Assembly (NCBI GenBank): GCA_039881045.1
Contig: JAYWVB010000008.1
Span: 868,001 to 932,000, forward strand
DNA: 64,000 nt
Direction: 5' to 3'
Origin: Chaetomium olivaceum
Taxonomy: Eukaryota; Ascomycota; Sordariomycetes; Sordariales; Chaetomiaceae
The stretch's first letter is position 1; every line of letters starts with the position of its first letter. The notes beneath the pieces were generated by a model. That model worked only from the letters and a program-made list of their open reading frames with translations. It searched no databases and was not told where the DNA came from. Made by a program: the position numbers and the translations under genes. This document shows, one piece after another, positions 32,746 to 45,327 of this stretch.

Positions 32746-33769
32746 ATGGCGGCAACCGAGGAGCACACCAAGAAAAGAAAGGTGCAGGACGACGATAAAC
32801 CCCGCAAGAAGCAAAAGAAGCAGAAGAAGGTGCGGGAGGACGAAGGCGACCTGGACGTGGAAGCGGGCCTGAACCGGGCCTTTGAGCGGATGGACGGCCA
32901 GCTGGCCGCCGACTACATCGCCCAGAAGACACGCCGCTTCGGGACTGACCTGAGCCCGGTCGAGCTCTCGGATCTGTACATCTCAGGTGAGTGTTTTTTA
33001 TAGGTGTTGGTGGTGGTTGCGGGGTGACGGTGGTTGGGCAAGCGATAGGCTGACCGACGGTGGTGATGATGAAGCGAATCATATCAAGGACAGCACGTCG
33101 TGGGAGAAGCCGCGGTCGCTGGAGAATTTGCCGGATTTTCTGGAGGCGTTTGCGGGGGAGTCGGAGAAGCTGGATCGCGCGCCGAAGAAGAACGGGTCAC
33201 CGCATACCCTGATCGTGGCGGGCGCCGGACTGAGGGCAGCCGATCTTGTTAGGTATGAGCAGCGAGCGTTGAGTTTCCGAGACCCATCCAGGGTGTTCAA
33301 AGCTTGCGGATACTAATATCGAGATATAGGGCGGTGAGGAAATTTCAGAAGAAGGATAACTCCGTGGCGAAGCTAGTAAGTAAAGGTTTCGTCTCTCAGA
33401 GGAACAAGACCGCAGCTAACGAGGCTCAGTTTGCAAAACACTTCAAGCTCGAGGAGCAGGTCTCATTCCTACAAAAGAGCCGGACCGGGATTGCAGTCGG
33501 GACACCACAGCGTCTAATCGACCTCATCGAGAACGGTACGAGACAATGTTACCCTACACGTCTGTCCTTGCTAACGGGCCGCAGATGCTCTGTCCCTGGA
33601 GAACTTGAAACGGATCGTGGTGGACGCCTCATACATCGACCAAAAGAAGCGAGGTATCGTGGACATGAGGGAAACCATGCTGCCTCTCGCGAAGCTGCTA
33701 TGCAGGGAGACATTGAAGGAGAGATACGAAGACGACACAGTCAAGCACATCGACTTGATCTTTTATTAG
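32746..33769 (+). CDS. CMS1: CMS1-like ribosome biogenesis protein
   Basis: Five exons (32746-32986, 33075-33252, 33330-33375, 33430-33535, 33585-33769) join in phase to 251 residues. The N-terminus is a Lys-rich nuclear-type tail (KKRKVQDDDKPRKKQKKQKK). The body reads ISANHIKDSTSWEKPRSLEN, then PHTLIVAGAGLRAADLVRAV. A second block reads FAKHFKLEEQVSFLQKSRTG, followed by IAVGTPQRLIDLIENGDALS and LENLKRIVVDASYIDQKKRG. This order matches Cms1 in fungi, a helicase-fold remnant (RecA1-like, TPQRL replacing a DEAD-box motif) without an obvious ATP-binding P-loop. In yeast Cms1 associates with the 90S pre-ribosome. All introns are short GT-AG. The protein ends DTVKHIDLIFY. Confidence 0.9.
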
Positions 33770-35643
33770 CACCTCATTCTAGATACCAGCAAATTTCACA
33801 TCTCGAGCGTTCTTGTCTCCCCACGGCTCTCCACCCCTTTTCTTCATTTATCTGATCTTCTTGAAGATCCTGTAACCCGTCCCCGTAGGCACACGGAGAA
33901 TGACAACTTTGGTAAATGGGCTGCACCCGACACAACGCAGGCGGCCGTACCATGAGGACAGCCATGGCTTCATTCGTCCAAGCCTGGCCTTAAAGCATCA
34001 TCATCCTCGGTTCATAGCGACGGACGCCAGTAGCACCGCGGAGGCGAACACAGCGCCATCAAAGCTAGTACATGCACCGGAGGGTGCTGAGGGAATAGTG
34101 AACCGCTCTACTTGGGTCACGATGGGAACGGGAAATATGAAGGCGAGACTGCAGACAACAACATCATGTAAATTGATTCTAGGCTACGAGGACAGTTTGA
34201 CCCAGCCAGGCCACCCCAAGTAAACCAAGGCCCAGTCCCGATGTTCGTCTCTCCCGCGCATCCACTGCGGGCGATACCGAACTACAAAGGGTGTCCCAGA
34301 ACAATGTCTCCATTTTCAGGTTTTCTGTGTCTGATAACCCCGTTAGTTCAGCGTCCATGACCGAGCAGCGTAATGGGTGAAACAAGAGCGGGGAGTTGTC
34401 GTGGTTGTTCAGAATATGTAAGAAATGACTATCATGTGTCCGCCGGATTTAGCCGCCCCGGCGAAAGGGGGCCATCCGAGCGGTATCAATCGCAAATTAC
34501 GCTCATCATGACGACAACGCGGTTGTGAAGATGCTGGGAGTATGACGAGAAGAGATGCGAACGTACCTTGGCGAGATGGTGGTGTGTTGCTGAGGGGCAG
34601 GACCTCAGGCCGGAACGAGGCAGCTCGATTCCTGATGGCTACCATCCAACCCCGACGACTTACCTTGTGTGTATCGGATCACTGCATTGCAAATGCGAGT
34701 TCTTGATATAATTAAAACCTCGAGATTATCCCTGTGAGGACATTCTCGATATCGTTGAGCAGCCCGAAGAGCAGGCGGCCGGCGCACACAGCAATGAGTT
34801 GCCGACGAAATTGTTTTGTGGTGGTTCTGTTGCGAAGGAAAATTTTAGCGGGCAACAATTTTATGGACGTCAAATCCCCACTACAATATTACATAAGCCG
34901 CTCTGGTGGAGCCGGTGGGGTGGGTCGGTGTCCTCCTCGTCCATCAACAACAACACCAAGACTGGGCACGCTCGAGGCACTGTACATGAGATGAGATCTT
35001 TGATCTTGCTTCTCGGATGATGCGCCGAGTACTCTACAACCAAAACTATCGGGATTGCAACGAATGTTTGTCTATTCCAGGCCCCACATAACTTGCCATG
35101 AATTGAGCACGCGGATATGGGACCATGTTCCGGTTTTCGAATCCTAATCATTGGTAAGGATGGACTCAAAGCTGCATCGCGTTTATCGCGGCCATCCTAG
35201 GTAACGAGGACGCAATGTTGCGTTCCACCACAGAATATGGATTGGGACAGGAGCGGGCGCCCCAAAGTCTGTAACTGTGCTGCTCATTTGTTCTACATAA
35301 AACAAACCACTGCCGGACCTTGATCGCAATTAACCCATGAGATACCCTGATCCACCAAGTATGGTCCTTGTTTAGGGATGCATTAACCATCAATATAGCA
35401 TATCGATGGCCAATGCATCCCCAAACGAGGTCCAGACAACGTCCGACCAGCTATCACATACGTTAATCGCACTACACAGCTTCGGAGAACAAGACAACCA
35501 ACTCAAACGAACGCTCACTTCCCGTCATTGAACAACACCATACCAGCGGGCATCCAACCAAGACACATTTTTCACCCCTCCATTCTGCCAAATCCAAGCG
35601 ATGCCCCACCGCCTGCTCAGGACTCCGGCATCCCGAATTGCCC
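33770..35643. other. Intergenic, 1.9 kb, no gene seen
   Basis: The region is between the 3' ends of CMS1 (+) and the tiny two-CxxC gene (-), so both are convergent. Composition is mixed and AT-richer around 35370-35410. No frame with protein-like composition was found. Confidence 0.35.
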
Positions 35644-35832
35644 TTAGCAAGGCGTGCCGCAGTAGACACAGAGGCGGCCCTCGAATACCCAGACTTCCAC
35701 GCCGCCGGTGGCACAGTTCGGGCACCGGACACCGGGCAGTGTCTGCTTGGAATCACATGTGTCAGTGATGTGGGTGCTGTTTGGTAGAGGTATGTGCCAA
35801 CTTACGTTTGCCGTCTTGCCTAGTTCGGGCAT
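35644..35832 (-). CDS. Tiny two-CxxC protein, possible zinc ribbon
   Basis: Two exons, 35832-35806 and 35742-35644, give 41 residues. The start is MPELGKTAN, and the second exon begins TLPGVRCPNCATGG, then VEVWVFEGRLCVYCGTPC and the stop. The two CxxC pairs, 14 residues apart, would suit one zinc ion. The intron has GTAAGT at its start and ends in a tandem NAGNAG acceptor, AAGCAG, at 35748-35743; use of the first AG adds one Gln (42 residues). Without splicing the frame also stays open (62 residues), because the 63-base intron is a multiple of three. I cannot name the family. The strong codon-like composition and the conserved-looking Cys pattern argue for a real gene. Confidence 0.55.
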   Translation of the reverse strand: MPELGKTANVSWHIPLPNSTHITDTCDSKQTLPGVRCPNCATGGVEVWVFEGRLCVYCGTPC

Positions 35833-37434
35833 GGTGACGTTGGTGCGGAGTGTTCTTGGGGGGGTTGACTGTTGGTGAGTGTGTGTGTGTGTGTCGGTGC
35901 TGTGCCGGAAGGGAAGGTGATAACCCGACGCGAAGGGTTGACTGGTTATTGTGTTGGGTGACAGGCGAGAGACTGCTTGACACCGTTGACTTCGCCGAGA
36001 AGGTTCTTTGGTGCCGAGTATGGTTTCAGGAGGAGAATAGATGTGATCGAACAGCAGAGGGAAGGGGCTCGATATTTAATAGCCGTGAGGATCCTCCCCA
36101 CAGCACAGCTCCTGGCATGTAATGCACCCCTGACGACAAACAGAAGATAAGAGGCGAGCGGCGCTCTCAGCTGCCGCGCTGGCCGCGGTCTTTTGCGTAC
36201 CGGAAGCGGGAAGGAACGTCAGCGACGCCTCGTCCCAGCAGGCGATAGTGTCCGGCCCATGATGAGGTGCTTCCGGGGCTTGATGCCCAAACCAGACTTG
36301 GGTGGTCAAACGGAGGACACCTGGAGTCAAGTGGAAGTCAAGCCGCCAGTAACCTTGAAACCACGAGGACGGGGAGCTCAAGGACCTGCCCGGGAAAAGC
36401 GATAAGTCACACAAGCCCTTCAGCCCCTGACGACAGCCAGTCGTTCCGTTTGCTATTCGGCCCTCACTCGACTTTCCGCATCAGAAAAAGAGAAGCCCCT
36501 CATTTATCACAACCTAAGGAAGTCCAAGACCACTACCACCACCCAGCCGCCGCTCAACCATCCGGAACCCCTCCCGGGCACCAGCAGTAGCACGTAGCAA
36601 CACAAGCCGGTTCCCGGGACGATCAGCCAATCCAAGAATACATGTCACATCACGAGAACAGCCCGAGTAACACAGCATTTGCTCTGCAAGGAATACAGCT
36701 CTGCGGGATATCTGTGTCTCCCTCCCCTGAGAAAGCCAACGCTACCATGCAAGCTCCCGGTGATGAGGGTGATAAGTGAGGATAGATACTCTGCCCATTC
36801 CCCGATATGCAGACTTGACAAATTGGCGACAAGAGTTGACGTCAGCAAAAGCAGGAGCAATCATCAGCCCTCAAGCAGCCTTTGTTTGCAAACGGAGCTC
36901 TCCAATGGCGGCAGTCTCCGAGTCTGTAACACCTGCCAAACAACATGCAACCTCCCGCTCAGCAGTCTCAGGATCCACGAGGTGCAAGCTGTTGTTTGGG
37001 AATTCATGGAGTCCTTCACTCTACTCACCCTATCGGATCCTTAGAAACTCGAGATAAATCACAAGTCAAACCAAGCAAAAGCGCAAAGAAAATCAGCTTT
37101 ATTGGGTATCCTGCGCAATCCAGCCAAAAGCACTTCGCTCGCCGCCATATCTAAGTGTGGACCGTATCCAAAAGGAAAAAGAAAGAACGAAAACACCCGG
37201 CCCCTGAATAGTAGGGCCCGCCGCCCAAGTATGTTCTGTGAACCAAAAGCCCCGCTTCCCGTGTCGCTGCGGCAGTGTAAGCCAACCTGCCCATGTGTAT
37301 CCCCCAAATCCAATACCAGGCCAACCTGAAATGCCCATGTAGTAAGTAGCCAAAAAGTAATGTACGAGAAACCCCCCTACCCCTCCCGCCAAAAGAAAAC
37401 CGCCGGTAGATAGCAAGCTCCTGAGATAAGAGCC
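35833..37434. other. Intergenic, 1.6 kb, upstream of the tiny gene and downstream of PLC
   Basis: A short GT dinucleotide run lies at about 35879-35894. I see no gene here. Confidence 0.35.
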
Positions 37435-39712
37435 CTAAGCAATAGACACGCCCTGGCCCTTCAAGACCTTCTTGACCTTAATAAACAGCTTCCCCTCGAT
37501 GGGACTGCGCTTGACCGGATGGAAGAGATCGATACACCGATACCCCGGCTGGAGGCGATCTAGACGGATACAAGACCAGGCAACAACGTCGCTGCTGAAG
37601 TTGCCCGAGCCATCAGAGACTTTGAACCTGTGCACCACACCCGCGTTAGCTACCGTTCCGTTCCAGCACCACAAGGGGGGCATGTAATCCAGCCGTCGTC
37701 ACTTACCTCACAAAGCTGAGCTCTTCCACCACATTCTTCACGCCAAAGAAATCTAGGCTCTTCGCCTCGCGTCCCCAGTCGGGGTGTTCGGTGCGGGCGG
37801 TGGGCGTCTCCCGCGCGCAGTCGAACGTACGCTGGGGCTTCTCGACCTTCTCGACGTGTAGTTCGACCTTGACCTTGGGCTTGAAACTCCGCTCGGTCTT
37901 GATGCCAAACCCGCTGCTCTTGCGGTCGCCGGGGAGCGGCAGGAACTGCCCCGCCAGGATGGTGATCTGCAGGTCGAGGGCCTTGCGGGGCATGCCGGAC
38001 ATGGTGTACATTTCCGAGGTGGTGTTGTCGCTGAGCAGGGCGGGCGGCTTGAGGATCCAGCCGTTGGTGCCGTCGAACATGGCGTCGTTGATCAGCATGC
38101 CCTCGTCGCTCTTCTGCCAGTTCATGGCCACCATCTGCACCCCCCTGCGCCAGTGGAAGCTCGGATCCGGGTTGCTGCTGTCGACGCGGAGGCCCTTGGG
38201 GTAGATGCGCATGAAGTAGTCGCGGTTGTGTTTGAGCATCTTCTGTAGCTTACAGTTGTCCTCAGTCAGCGCTTCGAAACTGTCCTCGCTTAGGCTGAAT
38301 ATGTGGCTTGGTGTCTGGCAACTGTCTAGAGAGTTGTCATCGGTGTAATGCTGGCTGTGTGTGTATATCGCTAGCTCGGAGAGCGCTCGGCAGATGGGCG
38401 GTTTGCCGTTGAGGGTGGGAATTGAGATGCTCCGTCCTCTCTCCAGGTCACCATCAAGGCGGCTGTCATCGAAACGCTTTGCTTTGATCAGGATCTTTTT
38501 GTACAGCTCTTCTAGCCGCGGCTGCCGGTGAAGCGGGTCGCAGGAGTCGACGTGCTTGTCTAGTAACAGGCCATTCCATTCTTCTTTCATAATTTTTACC
38601 ATCATCTCTTGCTGCTCCCAGTCCGCGCCGACCTCCAGGCTGATGATGATCGGAAGGGGGTTCTTCTCAAAAGCACTTTCACGGATGGCTCGACACACCT
38701 CCCGGAAGCCCACGGTCGAGGTCATTGTGCCGTGGTGGTGCACTACCGGCTCGGCTTTCTGGTTCGACCGCGATGAGTCTCGGGACTTTTCGAGGCGGTC
38801 ACCCAAGTCCTTCGGGTCCAGGGTGGTACCGCTTTCGCTAGGATCTAACTGTGGGAAAGGCCCTTGGACGGCGCTCGGGCTGCGGCTGTGACCTCGGCTT
38901 ATCCTGGAGCCAACAAGCGCATCAAGCTTCTCTCCGGCAAAACGAGGCAGGGAACCGGACGAGAAGTGCCTTTTGTGCCCTGGGTTCGGTTTCGGTGACT
39001 TGGATGGGGTTCGGGGAGCGGATCCGTTCCAGACGTCGATTTCGATGCAACGACAGCCATTCTTCAGGGCCTGCGGATGCTTGTCAGTAAAATGTCACCA
39101 AGCATTGCAAGTGGTGCATGGTACCTACAGCACGGTAAGCCTCGGCCGAACTCTTGGAAGAAAGTTGGTTGCCTTCAAGGTAAAGTGTTGTGGCTGCTGC
39201 TGATGAAATAATTGCTTATCGGGTGCGTTGCATCAACCTCTTTTTGCTGCTTCTCCCCGGCCGCTCTCCAGGCCGACTCGTTTTGGCTCCATAACCAGAA
39301 AAATTCGTCGAACCCGTAATAGCCGGTTTCTCGGGGTTGATGTTCCTTGAAATCTAGGAATACGGGGTCGACGCCTTGTGTCTCCCGTAGGAAGGTCTCG
39401 AGTTCTTCGCGTGATAGAAGCGTGCTGTGCTTTCCCGTTTTGATATCGTCGTAAACGTGCCTGACGTGTCTCTTGAAACACTCGTGGAAGCTCGAAATGA
39501 TCTGGACGCCGGTGAGGGCCTTGACGTTGAAGGCGAGTGCCGCAACAATAACCTCCCGCATAGCATGTCTTCCCTGCATAGGTGCGCCGATTCCGAAGGT
39601 GGTGGTCATGCGGCGCACGAAGCTCGACTTCTCCTCCTTGCGGAACTGGGAGTGGAATAGCCCGGTCAGCACTTGTCCCGTCTCCCGAATACACCATGAT
39701 TGGAGTATTGAG
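37435..39712 (-). CDS. Phosphoinositide-specific phospholipase C, frame broken twice
   Basis: Visible coding blocks: the N-terminal part to 39129, then 39071-37707, then 37627-37435. The N-terminal part has an EF-hand-like region with SFHECFKRHVRHVYDDIKTG and GYYGFDEFFWLWSQNESAW. The X domain starts HPISNYFISSSHNT, containing the first catalytic His, and goes on with GNQLSSKSSAEAYRAALKNG and CRCIEIDVWNG, and then VVHHHGTMTSTVGFREVCRA with the second catalytic His. The Y domain reads YIKGLRVDSSNPDPSFHWRR-type (here YPKGLRVDSSNPDPSFHW) and GVQMVAMNWQ. A C2 domain follows, ending GKLFIKVKKVLKGQGVSIA. PLC cleaves PIP2 to IP3 and diacylglycerol. Two single-base breaks occur: an extra T in the TTT at 39182-39184 (just after HNT) and an extra A in AAA at 39060-39062 (GAAGAAATGG). 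The start is not fixed; a CAG acceptor near 39670 suggests earlier exons. Confidence 0.85.
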
Positions 39713-41974
39713 GGTCTATTTGTCAGGAACATACACAGAGAAAACCCATTTTGGCAGAAGAGTGTCAATTGAAAACCTGGCAGAAAGTCAAGCAGCTCGG
39801 TATTGGCACCGCAGCCTCGCGCGGTTGGCGTCGGGAAAGTTGCCAGTCAGGACATCGGCCCTGGGGGAACGGCAGCCGGTTCGTCTCGTAGGACGGGCGG
39901 CTGCAAATGGTGATGAAGCTGACGCAAAACCTGTACGGAAAGGTTTTGATGTAAGACCAGAGAAATGTAGTCGACAGAGGAAGGAGGAACTCGCTCGTTC
40001 AGTTCAAGAGAATAAGACCTAAGGGGTGTCTAAAATGCAGCGGCCGACAAGGATGTCAGCAATACCGGGAATGGTTCAGCAGCTGATGTGGGGCCCCTCG
40101 ACTGATCCCCGCAGCGTTTGGTTCAACTGTCGGCCAATTGCTTCTCCAAATGGTCGCCAGACGGCGGCCCGGGGCTGTGGTTCGACGGCGCGCAGCGCTC
40201 CATGGAAGACACGAAACGGGCTGCCCATCCATCCATCCATTCATCCACATCCATCGAACACGACCAGATTTGGGCAGAGTTTGAGGCTCTATAGACAGCC
40301 CAAAAGACGGCCCAAGACCACTCAGATGAAAATACCTGTTCGTCTTTTTTTTAAGCGAATGTGGGGATCAGGACCCTCGTCTCATCTCATCTCACCAGTA
40401 TCTCATCTTGGTGAAGCGTTCCAGGCCGCGATGGAAAGAAGGTGGGCATGGATGGTTCGCAGGGTCCAGTAAACGACTGCCTGCACACCCATCCAGGGCT
40501 GTGCATGCAACAAAGTGGGCCAACTTCTCCAACTTTCCCAGTCCAGCCGTCTCAAGAGCCCTAGCCATCAGCCCTATCGCATTCTGCCATATTAGTACGC
40601 ATCGCGCTGTAACACCCGGCAGCACCGACCGAGTCGAAATCGACAGCAGACCTCGTGGCTGTGCAGCCCGTGCAGCCCGTGCAGCCGATGAAGCCAGAGC
40701 AGCAGCAGCAAGACCCGAGTTGAGCCTCTCGATGAGACACCGACCTAACCGCAGTTCATCACCCACCCACGGGGGGAATCACGGCCCAACCGGAGAACTG
40801 GTCCATCCCCGCCAATAGCATAATTTCAAAAACAAAGAGCCACCCTGATTTCACATTGCGGCTCAAAGTGTGCCTCAGTGACAACAACTCAAGCACTCAC
40901 TGGCACTCAATCCAATCCAATCACCGAATTTCCCAGTTCGAGTTGGAGTTGGTGGCCAGCCCTCGCCAACAACCCCCGCCGTCCCACAAACCCGCCATTT
41001 GTCACCCAACACAACACAACCCCAATCACCATCCGCAGCACGCACAGCACCGCAGCAGCACCGTAGTATCCATTACCCAGGTGAGTTAATCTGTACAGAT
41101 GGCCCGACTGCGCGCCTCCCCCTCCCCCCCCAACATGGGAAAACATGGAAACATGGAACAACAGCCCGAACAGCAAAACAAAACTTCACAGCCACAAAAC
41201 CGCACATCGGCGCCGCCCGCGCCGCAGTTTCTCCAGATTTCGCTTCGAACAAACGAACGCCACCCCGCCAGCCAGGGTTTCACACATCCCCTCGCTCGTC
41301 CACGAGATCTTTGCTTGCTTGGCCGATTGTGCGCTGCGGGTGCGCCTCAACGCCACCTCGGGACGTGCGGGTAGTGGGATGAGGTGAGATGTTTGTTTTG
41401 CTGGCAAGGAGCTGCACGGGAGGAGGCGGGGGCCGCCACGGCTTCCATTTGGTTCGCATCCCATCCCCTCTTCAAAACCATGCCACTCACTCACTGCGAC
41501 TCCCCCGCCCCTCCGAGGCCGCTATTGATCACTTTCTAAGGTCAGGTATCAAGCAGTCTCGCTCCGCAGCACAGTATTTTCATTCATGTCGATTGCTGCA
41601 TTTATTTGTACATTTTCCTTTTACTATAATACACATGCGAACCGCCCATATTTCCAATCCGCAATTCAGAAATCATGCGCGTCTCCAGGGTATAAGTAAC
41701 GAGACTCCTGCCAATCCAGAAAGAAAACAAATGAAACGGACAAGAACCTCGCCGCTATAAGTCTCGTGTGTATGAACAGTCCTGTAGTCCTGCTCCCAGC
41801 CGCTGGCTGGCTGCGTGAGTTTGCTCGAGGAGAAATCAAGATGAGTGGGCTCTGCCAAAAGGCGACCACCGAGGTATTGCTGAAAAGACAGTGTAACGCC
41901 GCCGATGCAGGATATCATGTTTTGAATAGATGTTGACAAAAGAAACATATTCCAGTAAAGGAAACTGGGACCGG
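39713..41974. other. Intergenic, 2.2 kb
   Basis: This space separates the PLC 5' end and the 3' end of the 1096-residue gene, both on the minus strand. It must hold the PLC promoter and perhaps leader exons. It contains a CCATCCATCCAT run at about 40228-40250 and nothing I can call a gene. Confidence 0.35.
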
Positions 41975-44900
41975 TCAACCCCAAATCGGGGCATGCCGGT
42001 ACGCGGGTGAGTTGTAGCTGTGGAGCACGCGGTATGGCGCATTCGGTCCCCGTCCGCTCCGATCCCCCATGCTGCGGTTCCGGTAATGGCCCCGGGTCAC
42101 GTACGCGGGGTTCTGCCCGTTCTGGTACCACTGCCCGGCAGCGGCATCGGCCTGGCTCCTGCTCCACGTGGCAGCGGCCCCCAGCTGCCCCTTGCTACGC
42201 AGGTCATATGCCGGCTTGGTAGGGGCAGTGTAGCCATTCGACATGGACGGAGGGTGTCCGGCTTGGGGGAACCACTGCTGGTAGCCGTAACCGTCGAAGC
42301 TTGCGCGGTGTTTAAGGGTCTGCTGTGCTGTTCGGACTTGCCACCCCTGGGTGTTCACAGAACGGTAAACGCCCTCGCTGTGGATCGAGGAGATGGAGTT
42401 GTGTCGGCTGCCGGTCCTGGAAAAGGTCTGAGGGCCTTGGCCGGCCATGCCAGAGTCGACCTGCGTCTCTCGAGTCGGAGAATTGTAGGGCGAGGTCTGA
42501 GGACTGCGCTGCCGGAACGACTGGAGCCGCCGGGGGTCCATAGAGATTCCGCTGTGGGTTCTCGAGTATGCAGAACCGCTTCCTACACCGGGTTGGCTTG
42601 AGGAGCGACTGTGCATGCTTTCCATGCTGGTTTTGCTCGTGAGGGTGTGTGCAACAGGATAACTTTGGATGCTCTCGCGGCTGGCTTTGCGGCTGAGACT
42701 GGGCGGCACGCGAAGGGACAGGGGCCGTCTCAGTGTGCCGGCCGACTGGGGCGTTCCAGGATTGCTCTCGGCCAATATTGCCTTAGCGACTGGACTGGGG
42801 AGGGGAGGAGAAGGAAGGTCTGCCGTGGAGTGGATGAAACTCAAGTCGGACCCGCGACGGTCCAGCGTCGCTCCTCGTTCCCCTAGAAAAGTAAGACTCA
42901 GGGTCCTCCTACTCGACTTCGCGGGTAGAATGGGAGCCTCAGCATCCACTGGGGATGCCACATAACCGGCACCATCTGCACGGCTGTTGGTGGTGACCCG
43001 GGTGTTGTCTGTGGTTGACTCCTGGCGAACCGGAACGGGCTTACGGGTTATCGGCTTTCTCGTGATGACATGTGTCACGGGGCTGATAGGGTGCAGACTC
43101 GGTTTCCAGATACCTTGTTTGCTCTCGAGACCATCAGCTGTGTGTGCGGCCTCGAAAGTGGCCTCGGTGCTTCCGACACTGAAAATCGTTTTCAATGTGT
43201 CAAGGCTGGAGCGCGACCTCAATGCCAGTCTCTTCGCTGCTGAAGGAAACCGAACAGCTTGGGGCAAAGGCCGAACGCTATCTTGTTCGGGAGTGTGTGT
43301 GGCGTCGGTTGTCGGAGGGCTAGCGGTGGAACGACGAGCTCCGCTTAATAACCGCTGTAGACGGCCAGGCTGCCGAGTGCGTGGAGATCCTGACTTTTCC
43401 GAGATGGAAGACTTGGAGCTTTCTGGGCTACGAAGCTCGGATCCCGGTGACATCGGCCCTCTGGGCCGAGGTATGCGGGTGGTAATGGGGCTCAGGGCAT
43501 GCCTCGCTGTCCGGGTCGCGTTCAACCTGCTCTCCTCCGCCAAGTTGACGGAAACACTATTTGGAGTACCGTTCAGCCTTGGCTGGGGAACTGACGAATA
43601 CCGAGCGGCATCTTTGGGGGGGACGGGCGGCGGTGACTCCCTTTCTGGGGTTGTCGGGTACAGCACATCAGCCTGGTGCAAAGGGTTTTGGTTTCCTGAG
43701 CCTATTGGCCCGCTCCTAGGGGTCGATGACTGCGATAGCTGCTTCGCCGGGGCGGCAGGAACCGGACGATTCTTAGAACCTTGAGATTTGAGTTGGAGCG
43801 AGCGTAGGGATACGTTTGAACTGTATCCGGAATCCGCTTTGGCTAAGAGCTTGCAGGAACCCTCAGACGCCGGGCTCGCCGTGGAAACGAAGCCGCTATC
43901 ATTCCTTGTCATACCAGCGCCCGCGGCCCGCTCGGCCTGCGTGTGCGGTGGTTTCGCGTTGGGATCTAGGCGAACGTCCAAAACCTCGACCGAAGAATAC
44001 TCTGGAGATGGCTCGAGATCAAAAAGTTGAGCCTCCTGGGCAGTCATCTTAGATGTCGTTTGGAGTGCCGGGCTCGTCGGCTGTGACAGGATTGGCGATG
44101 AGGATGGGCTCTGGCTGATTTGAGCTAGAAACTTGGGAGACTGCATCGAATTTTGTCTTTCAACAGCAGTAGTGGCGCCACCCTCGCTGTCCTGTGCCCT
44201 CAAAGCGTAGTCATTCCGTGCCAGGTTATGGCTAGCACCCCAACCCTCGTTTTCACGAGCACTGTCGATATCCGGGGTGGCTGGACTCGGGGAGCCGTTC
44301 GTGATGCGTAGCGAACCCAGCTTGAAAGCCCCAATGGACAGGTACTTTTCTTCACACGGCGTCGCCACTCGAATCGCGGACTCTGAATCGAGCATGGGCG
44401 GTGGCATTGACATGATGCCGCTCCTGTACGACTCCACCGAGTGCTGCCGGGACAAGCTAGGCGTTGGGGGAAGGCTATGGCGGACGCTGGGTCGCGGCAG
44501 GGGTGGAACGTCACGCATGGAGCTCGACCGAGTGGCCATGCCGGGGGTTCGAATGGTGGACCGCCTTCGGACCGGCATATACAGCGAAACGTCTGAATTT
44601 GTACGCGTGATTGGGGCGCTGGGCGGGACTGCCGGGTTTGAGCTCTTCCACGTGGTCTCCGTGACCGCCATCGGCCTATTTTCTGACATGGTTGCAGCGT
44701 GCTCAAGCTGCGGTTCCTCCGCCAAGTTGAGTAGACGTTTTGCTTCGTACGAGGCTAGGTCGTAGTTCCAGGACTTGTGAGATTCAACCCGTGGCAACTG
44801 GCTAGATACACACCAAAGTGGTCAGTCATGAAAGCATCTAGAATACAGAGCCTCAGGGCATACCTCTCAGGACTTGTCTGTCCATAGTACGCCACCGCAG

Positions 44901-45327
44901 ACTCGTATGTCATGGAACTCGCTCTTGTCATGGAGCTAGCTCTGCTCATCCTGTCCGCCATTCGCGAACCTAACCCGCCCGTGTGATTCGGTTGAGCGGA
45001 ACTAACAGCCCGAGTTGACCTGGAACGGAACAAGCTCCTGCGCTTGGATTCTTTCTGCGCGGCCGGCGCTGGATGGGGCGGCGTGGCGTTGTCGATGCGT
45101 CGGCCAAAACCGCCCGGTACCTCACCAAAGGACGACGTTGTTGGTGTCGAGGCAACTGTCGAAGATGGCGCAGGAGGGTTGGGCAGCGGAGCATTGGAAT
45201 AACGGCGGGAGTTATTCGAGAAAGCGCCGGGGCTCAACAGGCCGGATGTCGCATGATTGCCCGTCTTCGGCTTGGACAGCCTCTGAGAAGTTCTCCGGGG
45301 CGCCTCGGCGGACTGAGCATTGCCCAT
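41975..45327 (-). CDS. 1096-residue disordered protein with N-myristoylation-type start
   Basis: Two exons (45327-44864 and 44801-41975) join in phase. The start MGNAQSAEAPRRTSQRLSKP has Gly at position 2, Ser at 6 and a basic patch after it. This matches the consensus for N-myristoylation and would anchor the protein at a membrane. The rest is almost entirely disordered: Ser/Pro/Arg-rich, many SP and RxxS sites, and short conserved words such as SRASSMTRASSMTYESAVAY, KSWNYDLASYEAKRLLNLAE and CEEKYLSIGAFKLGSLRITN. The C-terminus has Tyr/Gln-rich and Trp-containing motifs, QQWFPQAGHPPSMSNGY and GQWYQNGQNPAYVTRGHYRN, and ends SPAYRHAPIWG. It is a conserved filamentous-ascomycete protein of unknown function. 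A signalling scaffold at the membrane is my guess. Confidence 0.8.

Noticed and set aside
32543..32872. Plus-strand open frame upstream of CMS1
   Set aside because: It overlaps the CMS1 start in another frame and lies in the A/C-rich leader.
39233..39697. Alternative 154-codon frame over the PLC N-terminal exon
   Set aside because: It runs in the shadow of the EF-hand-like frame and is Arg-rich without motifs.
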